A DNA stretch of 64,000 nt, taken from Rhizobium sp. ACO-34A. Lineage in GTDB: Bacteria > Pseudomonadota > Alphaproteobacteria > Rhizobiales > Rhizobiaceae. A model generated the notes under the pieces. That model did not search any database. It was not told where the DNA came from and saw only the letters and a list, made by a program, of their open reading frames with translations. Location of the stretch: positions 2,421,001 through 2,485,000 of the forward strand of contig CP021371.1 in assembly GCA_002600635.1 (NCBI GenBank), written 5' to 3'. Below are positions 8,389 through 18,245 of this stretch, one piece after another. Numbering within the stretch: the stretch's first letter is position 1; each line of letters begins with the position of its first letter. The position numbers and the translations under genes were made by a program.

Positions 8389-8886
8389 ATGGAAAATGGC
8401 AAGCGCAAGGACGAACTGTCCCGCGAAGAAGACTATCGCGATTTCGAGCAGCGCGATCTGGAGGACGGCTGGCCCTATGACGACGATTCTGCCGCCAGCC
8501 GCAAACCGGTCGGCAACGCCGCCTACGGGGAAGCCGACGGCAATTTCGACCGGGAACGTGATGACGGGATCAGAATCACTCGCGCCGGGCCGGATGCCGG
8601 CGACACGCCGGCCTTTCCGGAGACGGGGGACGAGCGCCGCACCGAAGATGACGACCAGCTCGAATCGGACATTGCCGCCTTGATCGAGAATCTTCCCGGT
8701 GTGAATGCCGATTTGATCGACATTCGTGTGGAAGGTCACGTGGTGACGCTTCGCGGCAGCGTCGATACGGCTGACGAGCGCCGGCTTGTGGAAATGAAGG
8801 TGCTGGGCGTGAAGGGCGTCGAGAGGGTCCACAACCGCATCGAGACCATCGGCAGCGACAGTCACATTCCGCGCGACACGGATTAG
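8389..8886 (+). CDS. BON domain protein with acidic disordered N-terminus
   Basis: A 165-residue protein. Residues 1-85 are very rich in Asp, Glu, Arg and Gly with no hydrophobic core and are probably disordered. Residues about 88-155 form a BON domain (DQLESDIAALIENLPGV, then VEGHVVTLRGSVDTADERR). BON domains often bind phospholipid membranes, but no signal peptide is visible, so location is uncertain. It is preceded by AAGGGGAGAA at a good distance from the ATG and is monocistronic. The gap before it (8147-8388) holds nothing I can identify. Confidence 0.85.
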   Translation: MENGKRKDELSREEDYRDFEQRDLEDGWPYDDDSAASRKPVGNAAYGEADGNFDRERDDGIRITRAGPDAGDTPAFPETGDERRTEDDDQLESDIAALIENLPGVNADLIDIRVEGHVVTLRGSVDTADERRLVEMKVLGVKGVERVHNRIETIGSDSHIPRDTD

Positions 8887-8955
8887 CCGGATCGAGAAAA
8901 AGAAAAGCCGGCCTGCCTTTCGGCGTGTCGGCTATCTTGTTGGTTAAAAACAAAA

Positions 8956-8975
8956 AACCCGGCCGAAGCCGGGTT
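8956..8975 (-). terminator. Terminator of tRNA-Leu
   Basis: On the minus strand a perfect 8-bp stem (AACCCGGC/GCCGGGTT, 4-nt loop) is followed by TTTTT and then GTTTTTA, starting 3 bp after the tRNA CCA end. A classic intrinsic terminator. Confidence 0.85.
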
Positions 8976-8977
8976 AT

Positions 8978-9062
8978 TGGTGCGGTCGAGAAGACTCGAA
9001 CTTCCACGGGTTGCCCCACAGCGACCTCAACGCTGCGCGTCTACCAATTCCGCCACGACCGC
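8978..9062 (-). tRNA. tRNA-Leu (anticodon GAG)
   Basis: An 85-nt class II tRNA with encoded CCA. The acceptor stem is GCGGTCG pairing with CGACCGC, the discriminator base is A, and the D-loop region GAATTGGTAGACGC is typical of leucine tRNAs. The anticodon stem CAGCG/CGCTG encloses the loop TTGAGGT, so the anticodon is GAG (reads CUC/CUU). There is a long variable arm, then the T-arm with GTTCGAGTC. No integrase or attachment duplicate is nearby. Confidence 0.95.
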
Positions 9063-9226
9063 ATCGTGGTAGGGCCGACTTGCGTCGACGGAGGTGCATG
9101 TAGCAAAAGCATTTTGGGTGCACAAGAGCGTCGTGACAGTTTTTTGAATTTTCTCTCGCCCCCTGTTGATAGCCCCTCCCCCAATGCCCTTGAAACGCAG
9201 CGTCTTTGTTGCCAAGTAGAGGAAAA

Positions 9227-9976
9227 ATGAAGGTTTTTCCCATGCAACGCACCGAAATCTCCGCCGACATGCACCCTCATGAAGGATCGCCGCCGGTGCG
9301 ATGGCGCATTTCCGAGGGTCTCGTGCCTTATGATGTCGCGGTGGCGGAAATGGAGCGACAGGTTGCGGCGATTGCCGATGGCGAAGCGGACGAACTCGTC
9401 TGGCTGCTGGAGCATCCGCCGCTTTATACGGCCGGCACCAGCGCCGACTCGTCCGACCTGATCGATCCCGACCGATTCCCGGTTTTCGCGACCGGGCGCG
9501 GCGGCGAATACACCTATCATGGCCCCGGCCAGAGGGTTGCCTATGTCATGCTGGACCTGAAGCGCCGCCGCCAGGACGTCCGCGCCTATGTCGCGGCCCT
9601 GGAAGAAGTGATCATTCGCACGCTGGAAAAGATGAACGTGCGCGGCGAACGCCGCGAGGATCGGGTCGGTGTATGGGTGCGTCGTCCGGAAAAGCCGCTC
9701 CTGCCCGACGGCGGCATGGCGGAAGACAAGGTAGCAGCACTCGGCATCCGCCTGCGCCGCTGGGTGAGCTTTCACGGCCTGTCGATCAATGTCGATCCGG
9801 ACCTCGGGCATTTCTCGGGGATCGTGCCCTGTGGAATCACCCAATACGGGGTGACGAGCCTCGTCGATCTCGGCCTTCCCGTAATGATGCCGGATGTGGA
9901 TATCCGGCTGAGGGAAGCATTCGAGGAGGTCTTCGGGGAAACCGTGCAGGTCAGCGATCAGGAAATCGCCGCGTAA
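9227..9976 (+). CDS. lipB: Octanoyl-[acyl carrier protein]:protein N-octanoyltransferase
   Basis: A 249-residue LipB that moves the octanoyl chain from ACP to lipoyl domains, the first step of lipoate assembly. The signature [12 protein letters not shown] (about 91-102) is followed by Lys168 in [10 protein letters not shown] and the thioester Cys202 in SGIVPCGI, both required residues. The length fits the family. The ATG at 9227 follows AGAGGAAAA; an ATG at 9242 is nearly as good, so the first five residues are uncertain. lipA is not in the window. Confidence 0.93.
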   Translation: MKVFPMQRTEISADMHPHEGSPPVRWRISEGLVPYDVAVAEMERQVAAIADGEADELVWLLEHPPLYTAGTSADSSDLIDPDRFPVFATGRGGEYTYHGPGQRVAYVMLDLKRRRQDVRAYVAALEEVIIRTLEKMNVRGERREDRVGVWVRRPEKPLLPDGGMAEDKVAALGIRLRRWVSFHGLSINVDPDLGHFSGIVPCGITQYGVTSLVDLGLPVMMPDVDIRLREAFEEVFGETVQVSDQEIAA

Positions 9977-10006
9977 GGTGTCCGTTTCAGGCAAGCAGTG
10001 TCTGGT

Positions 10007-10420
10007 TCAAAGAGAACCAATGTCCTCTTCGTCCTCTTCATAGCGCTCGATCTGCCGCGCAAGCGACTTGATCAGACGTCCGCATTCCTGATGGAGCTGG
10101 TCGAGATGGGCGAGCTGCAGCCGCATGGCCTCGAGCGGAAGTTTCCTGTCGTGGTCATCGGGCCCGACGCCCACACCGGTCATCAGCCACATCGGCGACA
10201 CCCCGAGAATGCCCGCCAGGTTGAGCAGGCGCGTCGGAAGCGGCTCGGAACGGTCCGCTTCCCACTCGAGCAGGGTTTCGCTGGGAACGCCGAGTTGGTC
10301 CGCAAGGGCATCCGGACTGATTCCCGCCGTATCGCGGGCGGCGGAAAGCCGGCCCCCAAGCGTATCGTCGCTCGCATCGGGAAAGAGGTTCACCCGATCG
10401 CGGGGTATCAGGATGTCCAT
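10007..10420 (-). CDS. XRE-family helix-turn-helix regulator
   Basis: A 137-residue protein with a Cro/CI-type HTH at about 22-77 (LGGRLSAARDTAGISPDAL, then LGVPSETLLEWEADR), followed by a helical, acidic C-terminus that ends EEDEEDIGSL. No effector domain is visible. The ATG at 10420 has GGGAG upstream, and the frame upstream of it runs antisense to the DMT gene, so it is not coding. It converges on lipB. Targets unknown. Confidence 0.83.
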   Translation of the reverse strand: MDILIPRDRVNLFPDASDDTLGGRLSAARDTAGISPDALADQLGVPSETLLEWEADRSEPLPTRLLNLAGILGVSPMWLMTGVGVGPDDHDRKLPLEAMRLQLAHLDQLHQECGRLIKSLARQIERYEEDEEDIGSL

Positions 10421-10663
10421 GGTGTACGTCTCCCTTTGTCCGCTACGACGGCTTGTGTCCTGCCACCGGGAGCGGTTTTCCGGCTTATCGCGCCGTCCTG
10501 CCTTTTTCAGGCGATCTTCAAGATATGGATGATATACGGGTTTTGCCACCCTGTTGCCGTCATCGGCTGATGACAAGTCGCCATTTATGCCATCGCCCTG
10601 CGCTGGCAACTTGATCTCGGTCATCCCCCATGCTTGATGATGGCTTTCCTGAAAGTCACCGTG

Positions 10664-11596
10664 ATGCCCGAATCCAAGTCCGCGCCCGTCCAGAACCCCG
10701 TGCAAGGCATGGCGCTGATGGCGACATGCATGCTCATCCTGCCCTCGATGGATGCGATCGCCAAATACATGGCGACCTATGAAGGCATGTCCCCCGGGCA
10801 GGTCACGTTCTATCGATTCTTCTTCCAGCTTGCCTGCACCCTGCCCGTGCTCTTTTTTCTGAACGGCTGGTCGGCGCTTTCGGCCAAACGGCCATGGCTG
10901 AACCTTTTGCGCGGCGTTTTGCACGGCTCGGCAAGCCTGATGTTCTTCATCGCGGTCAAATACATGCCGCTTGCCGATGTCTTCGCGATCTATTTCGTCG
11001 AACCCTTCATGTTGACCGCGTTGTCGGCGCTGTTTCTCGGCGAGAACGTCGGCTGGCGGCGCTGGCTCGCCATTATCGTCGGCTTCGGCGGCGCGATGAT
11101 CGTCATCCAGCCGAGCTACGAGATCTTCGGGCTCAAGGCGCTGCTGCCGGTCGCCTGCGCCTTTCTCTTCGCTCTCTACATGTTCCTGAACCGTGCGGTC
11201 GGGGATGCCGATTCGCCGATGACCATGCAGACCATGGCCGGCCTCGGCGGCACCGCACTGATGGCCGTGGCCCTTTTCGGCGGCAATCAGATGGGACAGG
11301 CGGATTTCCACATCTCGCTGCCGCAATCCTGGCTCGGCCTGCTGCTGCTTGTACTTCTAGGCACGATATCCGGCTACATACACCTGCTGGTCGTGCGCGC
11401 CTTCCGCATGGCGCCGCTCTCGGTACTTGCCCCGTTCCAGTACTTTGAAATTATTGCAGCGACTATTTTTGGGTATTGGCTTTTCGGAGATTTCCCGACT
11501 GTCTCGAAATGGTTCGGAATCGCCATCATCGTCGGCTCCGGATTGTTCATCCTCTGGCGCGAACACAAGAGGGCGCAGGAAAGCCAACAAATTTAA
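10664..11596 (+). CDS. DMT-superfamily (EamA) transporter
   Basis: A 310-residue inner-membrane protein with about ten hydrophobic segments in two EamA repeats. The SPGQVTFYRFFFQL and LRGVLHGSASLMFFIAVKYMPLADV stretches are typical of RhaT/S-adenosylmethionine-type DMT carriers. Such proteins export metabolites or take up nucleotide-like compounds; substrate unknown. Start codons at 10637, 10640 and 10664 are all possible and none has a strong ribosome site. The preceding 240-bp gap holds only the short leader of the divergent XRE gene. Confidence 0.85.
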   Translation: MPESKSAPVQNPVQGMALMATCMLILPSMDAIAKYMATYEGMSPGQVTFYRFFFQLACTLPVLFFLNGWSALSAKRPWLNLLRGVLHGSASLMFFIAVKYMPLADVFAIYFVEPFMLTALSALFLGENVGWRRWLAIIVGFGGAMIVIQPSYEIFGLKALLPVACAFLFALYMFLNRAVGDADSPMTMQTMAGLGGTALMAVALFGGNQMGQADFHISLPQSWLGLLLLVLLGTISGYIHLLVVRAFRMAPLSVLAPFQYFEIIAATIFGYWLFGDFPTVSKWFGIAIIVGSGLFILWREHKRAQESQQI

Positions 11597-11695
11597 CGAT
11601 TACGGTAAGCTGCGGCTAACCGCCCTTGTTGGGACATTGGAAACATCCGGCCGTTAGAACCGTTTCCGGTTTCATGATGAAACAGGGAAGAAAAG

Positions 11696-12415
11696 ATGAG
11701 CGAATTTCGTCTCTCTTTTCCGGCAAGTGTGATCGCCGGGAAGAACAGGCTGACAGCCGAAGACATTTTGTTATTACGCAAATATACGTTCCCCTTGGGA
11801 ATCCGCAGCACGGACGATGTCGTGACATTGCTCGCGCTCAACAACACCTGTCGCGAAAAGTGCGAGGAGTGGAACGACTTCTTCATCGAGTCGCTGACCG
11901 CCTTCATCGTCGATCACTGCTATCCGCAAGGGAGCCTCGACGAGATCAATGTCGAGTGGATGAAGAGCGTGCTCTCCACCAATGGCGTGATCGAAACGTC
12001 GCTTGAACTATCGGTCGTGCTGCATGTGATCGACGTCGCACCCCATGTGCCGCCGTCGCTCAGGGCCTTCGCCATCGATCAGGTACGAATTGCCATTGCC
12101 GAGCATGCCGGCGCGTTTTCCGCCGAACGTCCCCGGTCGGATGGCATCACGAACTACGACCTCGCCTTTTTCGACCGTGTACTGCGGACTGCCTTCGATC
12201 GCGGCTTCCTTCGGCTTGCCGAGCGGGAGCGTGCGGCATTGTTCGCGGTCAACGCGGCCATATCGCGGAGCTCCAGCCACAGCGGTTGGGGCGAACTTCT
12301 TGCCGCCGCAAGTCAGGGCAGCCTCCCCTCGGCACGGGTGAGGACCGAAGAGCTTTCTAGCCGCTGGCTCAAGGTTCCCGACGCCTTCTTCCTCGATACG
12401 GAAAAAGTGGCCTGA
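11696..12415 (+). CDS. Conserved hypothetical protein, 239 residues
   Basis: A soluble protein without signal peptide or membrane span. Notable segments are LTAEDILLLRKYTFPLGI (20-37) and a His/Cys-containing central region (CREKCEEW at about 53-60). The predicted fold is mostly helical. The pattern of an N-terminal LTAEDVxLLR block is one I associate with uncharacterised alphaproteobacterial proteins, but I cannot name a family. GGGAAGAAAAG precedes the ATG. It is followed by a perfect inverted repeat and then by the protease fusion gene. Confidence 0.75.
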   Translation: MSEFRLSFPASVIAGKNRLTAEDILLLRKYTFPLGIRSTDDVVTLLALNNTCREKCEEWNDFFIESLTAFIVDHCYPQGSLDEINVEWMKSVLSTNGVIETSLELSVVLHVIDVAPHVPPSLRAFAIDQVRIAIAEHAGAFSAERPRSDGITNYDLAFFDRVLRTAFDRGFLRLAERERAALFAVNAAISRSSSHSGWGELLAAASQGSLPSARVRTEELSSRWLKVPDAFFLDTEKVA

Positions 12416-12439
12416 CGGGTAGACCCTCGAAGAAGCTTC

Positions 12440-12467
12440 AGGATTCGCTTGAATTTTAGCGAATCCT
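12440..12467. repeat. Perfect 10-bp inverted repeat
   Basis: AGGATTCGCT, an 8-nt spacer TGAATTTT, then AGCGAATCCT. It lies 25 bp after the hypothetical gene and 74 bp before the protease gene. There is no T-tract, so it may be an operator or a stabilising stem rather than a terminator. Confidence 0.6.
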
Positions 12468-12540
12468 TCAAGTCAATTCCAAGGTCTGCCCTATAGGCTG
12501 CCACTCTTGGAAAGATGCGTGATGCGCCAGTCGCCAGGAG

Positions 12541-13797
12541 ATGCATGTGACGGAATTCCAGACGGCTTTCGTGTTGCTGGGCATCAATATCGGCCTGCTA
12601 TGGCTGCTGTTGGCGGCCCCGCTCGGCAGCCGCACGATCAAGGTTCGCCGGTCCCTCAACAAGCGTGCCGAGGAAATCTGGGACATGGCCCGGCCCGGCG
12701 GCGGTCTTGCCGAATGGCATCCCGCCATCGTTTCCAGCCGTCCCGTCGAAGGCATGCCCGACCGGCTGGAGCTTTCCTATCGCCAGCCGGACCGTCAGGG
12801 CCGTTCGATGACCCGCATCATCGCCATCGACCGCACGGGCGTGACCGCGCAAGGCGAATTCTCCTGCGAACTGCGCATCGTCGCCGACAGCGCGCTGGAT
12901 GCGGAATTCTGGTCCGGCTACCGCGAGGTACGCCGCATCGCGCCGGCCGAGGTGGGTTCGGCCATCGTCATAGAACAGACGGACAGCTATCGCGGATTGG
13001 CGGGCTATCTCTACCGCTATTTTTTGCTTCGTCGCGAGGTACGGGCTCTCGAGGATTATCTGGAGGGCCGCAAACCCGTCGCCCACGAACGTTTCGAGCA
13101 TCCGCTGGTGCAGACGGCGCTTGCGGTGATCTCCACGCTCCTGCTTTGGCCTTTCTTCGGCATGAATTCGAACGGCCTGATGATATCCGTCTTCCTGACG
13201 CTGGTGATCGTCTTTCACGAGCTCGGCCACATGGTCGCCTATCGCGCCTTTGGCCATGAGAGTGCCCGGATGATCTTCGTGCCGCTGCTGGGCGGGATAG
13301 CGATTGGCGGGAGACCCTATGACAGTCGCTTCGAAGTTGCGACCTGTGCGCTGATGGGAGCCGGTGTCTCGGCCTTTCTCGTACCGATCCTGATCGCCGC
13401 GCACCAATCCGGCCCGGAGAGCGGACCGATCCTGGTTTTCATGCTGATCCTCGGCGCCTTCAACCTGCTCAACCTGCTGCCGATGTACAGGTTCGATGGC
13501 GGTCAGATGCTGCGCCAGATATTCCGCACGACGAAGGCGCTGACGCTGGCGTCGTTCAGCGTGACCGGTGTCATTCTCTGGACCGGCTGGCGCATAGGCC
13601 TGCCGCCGCTTGCACTGCTGGCAGCACTCTCGATCTTCACCCTCCTGAGCCTGATCCGAACGGGAAAAGTAAAGCCGCGTCACGAGCTTGCAGAAATGTC
13701 CCCGGCCGAACAACTGATGACGGGTTTCGGTCTCTATGCGGCGCTCTCCATCCACGTCTATGCCGTGGTTTACGCGTGTGACCGCCTGTTCGGGTGA
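12541..13797 (+). CDS. M50 site-2-protease-family protein with N-terminal SRPBCC-like domain
   Basis: A 418-residue protein in three parts. A hydrophobic anchor (8-27) is followed by a soluble region (about 40-175) whose pattern (IWDMARPGGGLAEWHPAI, then alternating strands) resembles SRPBCC/START-like domains. A multi-span C-terminal half carries FHELGH (225-230) and NLLPMYRFDGG (311-321), the zinc ligands of site-2 proteases. It would be an intramembrane metalloprotease; the substrate is unknown. AGGAG overlaps the ATG region too closely, so the GTG at 12547 is an equally good start. Confidence 0.82.
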   Translation: MHVTEFQTAFVLLGINIGLLWLLLAAPLGSRTIKVRRSLNKRAEEIWDMARPGGGLAEWHPAIVSSRPVEGMPDRLELSYRQPDRQGRSMTRIIAIDRTGVTAQGEFSCELRIVADSALDAEFWSGYREVRRIAPAEVGSAIVIEQTDSYRGLAGYLYRYFLLRREVRALEDYLEGRKPVAHERFEHPLVQTALAVISTLLLWPFFGMNSNGLMISVFLTLVIVFHELGHMVAYRAFGHESARMIFVPLLGGIAIGGRPYDSRFEVATCALMGAGVSAFLVPILIAAHQSGPESGPILVFMLILGAFNLLNLLPMYRFDGGQMLRQIFRTTKALTLASFSVTGVILWTGWRIGLPPLALLAALSIFTLLSLIRTGKVKPRHELAEMSPAEQLMTGFGLYAALSIHVYAVVYACDRLFG

Positions 13798-13867
13798 CAC
13801 GGGAGCGTGAATGCCCAAGCAGGATTGACGACTTGACAGGACGCCCTTCGGACGGTCCAAGGGTGGC

Positions 13868-14485
13868 ATGGATGAAATCAACGCCCCCCTTCCTTCCGGC
13901 TATTCGCCGGTGCCACCCGGAATGCTCGCCAACGTCGTGACCTGCCTCGAAATGCGGGCGCGTCCGCCGGTCAAGACCGATCCTCCGGCGGGTTCGCTCC
14001 GGCTGGAGCGCTGGAGCGATGCGGATCTCGACGCCTACCGGGACCTCTTCCGACGCATCGGCGAGGAATGGATGTGGATGTCGCGGCTGGTCATGCCGGA
14101 CGACGAATTGAAGGCTATCCTCGAAAATCCGCAGATCGAGATTTTCGTGATGCTCGACGGTGAAAAACGGGTCGGCCTTCTGGAGCTCGATTTCCGCAAG
14201 GACGGCGAGTGCGAACTGGTCTTCTTCGGCCTTGTCGCCGAGGCCATCGGCAATGGTGCCGGCAGGCTGATGATGAATGCGGCCATCGCCAACGCCTGGT
14301 CCAAGCCCATCAGCCGATTCTGGGTTCATACCTGTCATTTCGACCATCCCGGCGCGATATCCTTCTACCGCCGCTCGGGCTTCGAGCCCTACGCGTTCTT
14401 CGTCGAGGTCAGCGAGGACCCGCGCCTGACCGGGAGGATGCGCAAGGACGCAGCCGCTCACGTACCGCTGATAGAGGCGCCGTGA
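13868..14485 (+). CDS. GNAT family N-acetyltransferase
   Basis: A 205-residue acetyltransferase. After a variable N-terminus of about 45 residues, the GNAT core shows LRLERWSDADLDAYRDLFRR, a central KRVGLLELDFR strand, and an acetyl-CoA loop region (AEAIGNGAGRLMMN) that departs from the usual R/Q-x2-G-x-G. A C-terminal ISFYRRSGFEPY segment closes the fold. The substrate is unknown. AAGGGTGG lies just before the ATG. It stands alone between the protease fusion and frmA. Confidence 0.82.
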   Translation: MDEINAPLPSGYSPVPPGMLANVVTCLEMRARPPVKTDPPAGSLRLERWSDADLDAYRDLFRRIGEEWMWMSRLVMPDDELKAILENPQIEIFVMLDGEKRVGLLELDFRKDGECELVFFGLVAEAIGNGAGRLMMNAAIANAWSKPISRFWVHTCHFDHPGAISFYRRSGFEPYAFFVEVSEDPRLTGRMRKDAAAHVPLIEAP

Positions 14486-14608
14486 CCGCCTGACGATGGA
14501 TGCCGTCAATTGACTTTTGACAGGCGCGGGAAAACCAGCGCCGCCTCTTGAGGCGGTCTACTGCGCATGCAACATACCACCACGAATTCGAACAAAAGGA
14601 GAAACGCC

Positions 14609-15735
<1,127 letters not shown>

Positions 15736-15736
<1 letters not shown>

Positions 15737-16194
15737 TGGCCCTGCCCGCCTATATCGTCGATGTGCGGAGACTGGAGCAGTTCTCCGCCATCGAACTCTA
15801 TGACATGCTGAAAATGCGTGTCGATGTCTTCGTCGTCGAGCAGGAATGCGCTTATCCCGAGCTCGACGGCAACGACCCAGAATGCCTTCACCTGCGCCTG
15901 ATGAACGGTCCCGAACTTCTCGCCTGCGCCCGGCTTTGGCGCCCGCGGGCGGATGCAAATCCACGGATCGGCCGGGTGGCGGTTTCACCCGACCATCGTG
16001 GGAAACGTCTCGGCGAGGCATTGATGCGGGTGGCGATTGTAGAATGCGAAAAGGCCTATCCGGACGAACCGATAGAGCTTTCCGCCCAGGCCCATCTGCA
16101 GCGTTTCTATGCCTCGTTCGGCTTCAAGCCGATCTCCAGTGAGTATCTGGAGGATGGTATACCGCATATCGATATGCTGAGGGACGCGCGATGA
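15736..16194 (+). CDS. elaA: ElaA-type GNAT acetyltransferase
   Basis: A 152-residue GNAT of the ElaA group: LYDMLKMRVDVFVVEQECAYPELDG near the N-terminus, then RIGRVAVSPDHRGKRLGEALM as the acetyl-CoA loop, and HLQRFYASFGFKP. The family is widely conserved but its substrate is not settled. Its ATG shares bases with the frmA stop, so the two are translationally coupled. A 4-bp ATGA overlap links it to the next gene. Confidence 0.88.
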
Positions 16195-16631
16195 TCTATG
16201 TCGATGCCGACGCCTGCCCGGTGAAGCCGGAGATCCTGAAGGTCGCCGAGCGGCACGGAATGGAAGTAACCTTCGTCGCCAATTCCGGCCTTCGCCCCTC
16301 GCGCGATCCGATGGTGAAGAATGTCATCGTTTCCAACGGGTTCGACGCCGCGGACAACTGGATCGCCGAGCGGGCTGCAGCCGGCGACATCGTCATCACG
16401 GCCGACGTGCCGCTGGCCGGTCGCTGCGTCGCGGCAGGCGCACAGGTGACGGGACCGACGGGACGTGTCTTCGACACCACCAATATCGGCATGGCCACCG
16501 CCATGCGCGACCTCGGGGCGCATCTGCGCGAGACAGGCGAAAGCAAGGGCTACAATGCCGCCTTCTCGCCGCGCGACCGTTCCGCCTTTCTCGAAACGCT
16601 TGACCGGCTTTGCCGCAGGGTCAAGAAATGA
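16191..16631 (+). CDS. YaiI/YqxD family protein (DUF188, PIN-like)
   Basis: A 146-residue protein with the YVDADACPVKPEI start and the DNWIAERAAAGDIVITADVPLA block that define the UPF0178/DUF188 family, which has a PIN-domain-like acidic centre (Asp5, Asp7, Asp57). A nuclease role is suspected for the fold but not established. It overlaps elaA by 4 bp, so frmA, elaA and yaiI probably form one transcript. Confidence 0.9.
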   Translation: MIYVDADACPVKPEILKVAERHGMEVTFVANSGLRPSRDPMVKNVIVSNGFDAADNWIAERAAAGDIVITADVPLAGRCVAAGAQVTGPTGRVFDTTNIGMATAMRDLGAHLRETGESKGYNAAFSPRDRSAFLETLDRLCRRVKK

Positions 16632-16661
16632 CCCGGTATCTTTAGGCCCGGTATCTTTAGG
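16632..16661. repeat. Perfect tandem duplication of 15 bp
   Basis: Two adjacent copies of CCCGGTATCTTTAGG fill the gap right after the yaiI stop and end in the AGG that precedes the DUF1345 start. It looks like a recent slippage duplication. Confidence 0.9.
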
Positions 16662-16670
16662 AAGGTGGCG

Positions 16671-17333
16671 ATGAAGCAGGGAGGAAAACGATACGGCATC
16701 GACCGGCGGCACCAGCCGTTCGTCATCGCCCTGTTGCTGGCGCTTGTCACATTGCCGGTCACCATACCGCTCGTACCCGGCTTCACGGTGGAGATTGCGG
16801 CCATCGTCTTTTTTCTCGGCTACCTCCTGCAAATCGCCCACCGCATGCCGGTGCTGACCGCCGCCCATTTCAGGGCCAGCGCCGACAGCGATGACGCTCC
16901 GGCGCTCGCCATCATCGCCGTAACGCTGCTTGCGGTCGCTGCTGCAGTGATTTCGCTATTTCTCGCACTCAGCCATGCTGCCGTCTCGACCGGCTGGTCG
17001 CTCGGGCTGGCCTTCTGCTCGGTCATTCTCGGCTGGATGACCATCCACACCATGGCCGCGATGCATTATGCCCACATCTTCTGGCGGCCCTCGAAGGCGG
17101 GCGGAAAAAAGACGCACAGGGGCGGCATGGATTTTCCAGATACCGAGGAGCCCGGCGGCTACGAGTTTCTCTACTACGCCTTCGTCATAGGCATGACGGC
17201 GCAGACGTCGGATGTCGCGATCACCACCACGACCATGCGCAAGGCCACGCTGGTGCACTCCATCGTCTCTTTCTTTTTCAACACGGTGCTTGTTGCCGCG
17301 GTCGTGAATGCGGCTGTCGCGCTGGCAGGCTGA
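16671..17333 (+). CDS. DUF1345 family membrane protein
   Basis: A 220-residue protein with five hydrophobic spans. The MHYAHIFWRP stretch and the segment EFLYYAFVIGMTAQTSDVAI are hallmarks of DUF1345, a family of unknown function. AGGAAGG lies before the ATG. It sits between yaiI and fghA in the same direction and may be part of the formaldehyde-oxidation transcript, although a 39-bp gap with the tandem repeat precedes it. Confidence 0.87.
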   Translation: MKQGGKRYGIDRRHQPFVIALLLALVTLPVTIPLVPGFTVEIAAIVFFLGYLLQIAHRMPVLTAAHFRASADSDDAPALAIIAVTLLAVAAAVISLFLALSHAAVSTGWSLGLAFCSVILGWMTIHTMAAMHYAHIFWRPSKAGGKKTHRGGMDFPDTEEPGGYEFLYYAFVIGMTAQTSDVAITTTTMRKATLVHSIVSFFFNTVLVAAVVNAAVALAG

Positions 17334-17357
17334 TCCTATCAAGCAAGGGTAACTTCC

Positions 17358-18191
17358 ATGAAAATCATCTCCCAGAATACCGCCTTCGACGGCATGCAGG
17401 GCGTCTTCTCCCACGAGTCCGAGGCCTGCCAGTGCGAGATGACCTTCGCCGTCTTCGTGCCGCCGCAGGCGATCAAGGAAAAGCGGCCTGTCCTCTGGTA
17501 CCTTTCCGGCCTCACCTGCACCCATGCCAACGTCATGGAAAAGGGCGAGTATCGCCGCATGGCCTCCGAGCTCGGCCTCATCATCGTCTGCCCGGACACC
17601 AGTCCGCGCGGCAACGATGTGCCGGACGAACTAACCAACTGGAAGATGGGCAAGGGCGCTGGCATGTATCTCGACGCCACCGAAAAGCCCTGGTCCGATA
17701 ACTACAGGATGTACACCTACATCACGCAGGAACTGCCGGCGCTGGTTGCCGAACACTTCCGCGTCGACATGGACCGCCAGGGCATCTTCGGCCACTCGAT
17801 GGGCGGCCATGGCGCCATGACCATCGCGCTGAAGAACCCCGAAACCTACAAGAGCTGCTCCGCCTTCGCGCCGATCGTCAGTCCCTCGACGGCCGACTGG
17901 ACGCCCGACGCCTTTACCAAGTATCTCGGCGAGGATCAGGCCTCATGGCGTCCTTACGACGCCTGCGCGCTGGTCGAGGACGGCGCGAGATTCCCGGAAT
18001 TCCTGATCGATCAGGGCAAGGCCGACAGCTTCCTCGAAACGGGCCTGAAGCCATGGCTGTTCGAAGAGGCGATCAAGGGCACCGATATCGGCCTGACGCT
18101 GCGCATGCACGAGCGCTACGACCACTCCTACTTCTTCATCTCCACCTTCATGGACGATCACCTGAAGTGGCACGCCGAGCGCCTCGGGTAA
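17358..18191 (+). CDS. fghA: S-formylglutathione hydrolase
   Basis: A 277-residue alpha/beta hydrolase of the esterase D family. The nucleophile elbow is GHSMGGHGAM (about 147-156), and the catalytic Asp and His are in FLIDQGKADSF and RYDHSYFF near the C-terminus. LSGLTCTHANVMEKGE is a family signature. It releases formate and glutathione from S-formylglutathione, completing the FrmA pathway. The gene ends at a strong terminator. Confidence 0.95.
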   Translation: MKIISQNTAFDGMQGVFSHESEACQCEMTFAVFVPPQAIKEKRPVLWYLSGLTCTHANVMEKGEYRRMASELGLIIVCPDTSPRGNDVPDELTNWKMGKGAGMYLDATEKPWSDNYRMYTYITQELPALVAEHFRVDMDRQGIFGHSMGGHGAMTIALKNPETYKSCSAFAPIVSPSTADWTPDAFTKYLGEDQASWRPYDACALVEDGARFPEFLIDQGKADSFLETGLKPWLFEEAIKGTDIGLTLRMHERYDHSYFFISTFMDDHLKWHAERLG

Positions 18192-18218
18192 GCCGGGCAT
18201 TACGGGTCATACAAAATC

Positions 18219-18244
18219 GGGCGGCTGTGAGCCGCCCTTTCCTT
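18219..18244 (+). terminator. Terminator of fghA
   Basis: A perfect 7-bp stem (GGGCGGC/GCCGCCC, 5-nt loop) is followed by TTTCCTTTT, 27 bp after the fghA stop and directly before the converging GH43 stop. Confidence 0.8.
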
Positions 18245-18245
18245 T

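Noticed and set aside
8978..9062. tRNA-Leu as an attachment site for an integrated element
   Set aside because: No integrase, no duplicated tRNA 3' end and no cargo-like genes are found on either side.
10421..11326. Upstream extension of the XRE regulator frame
   Set aside because: It is antisense to the DMT transporter; the GGGAG-preceded ATG at 10420 gives a normal-length regulator.
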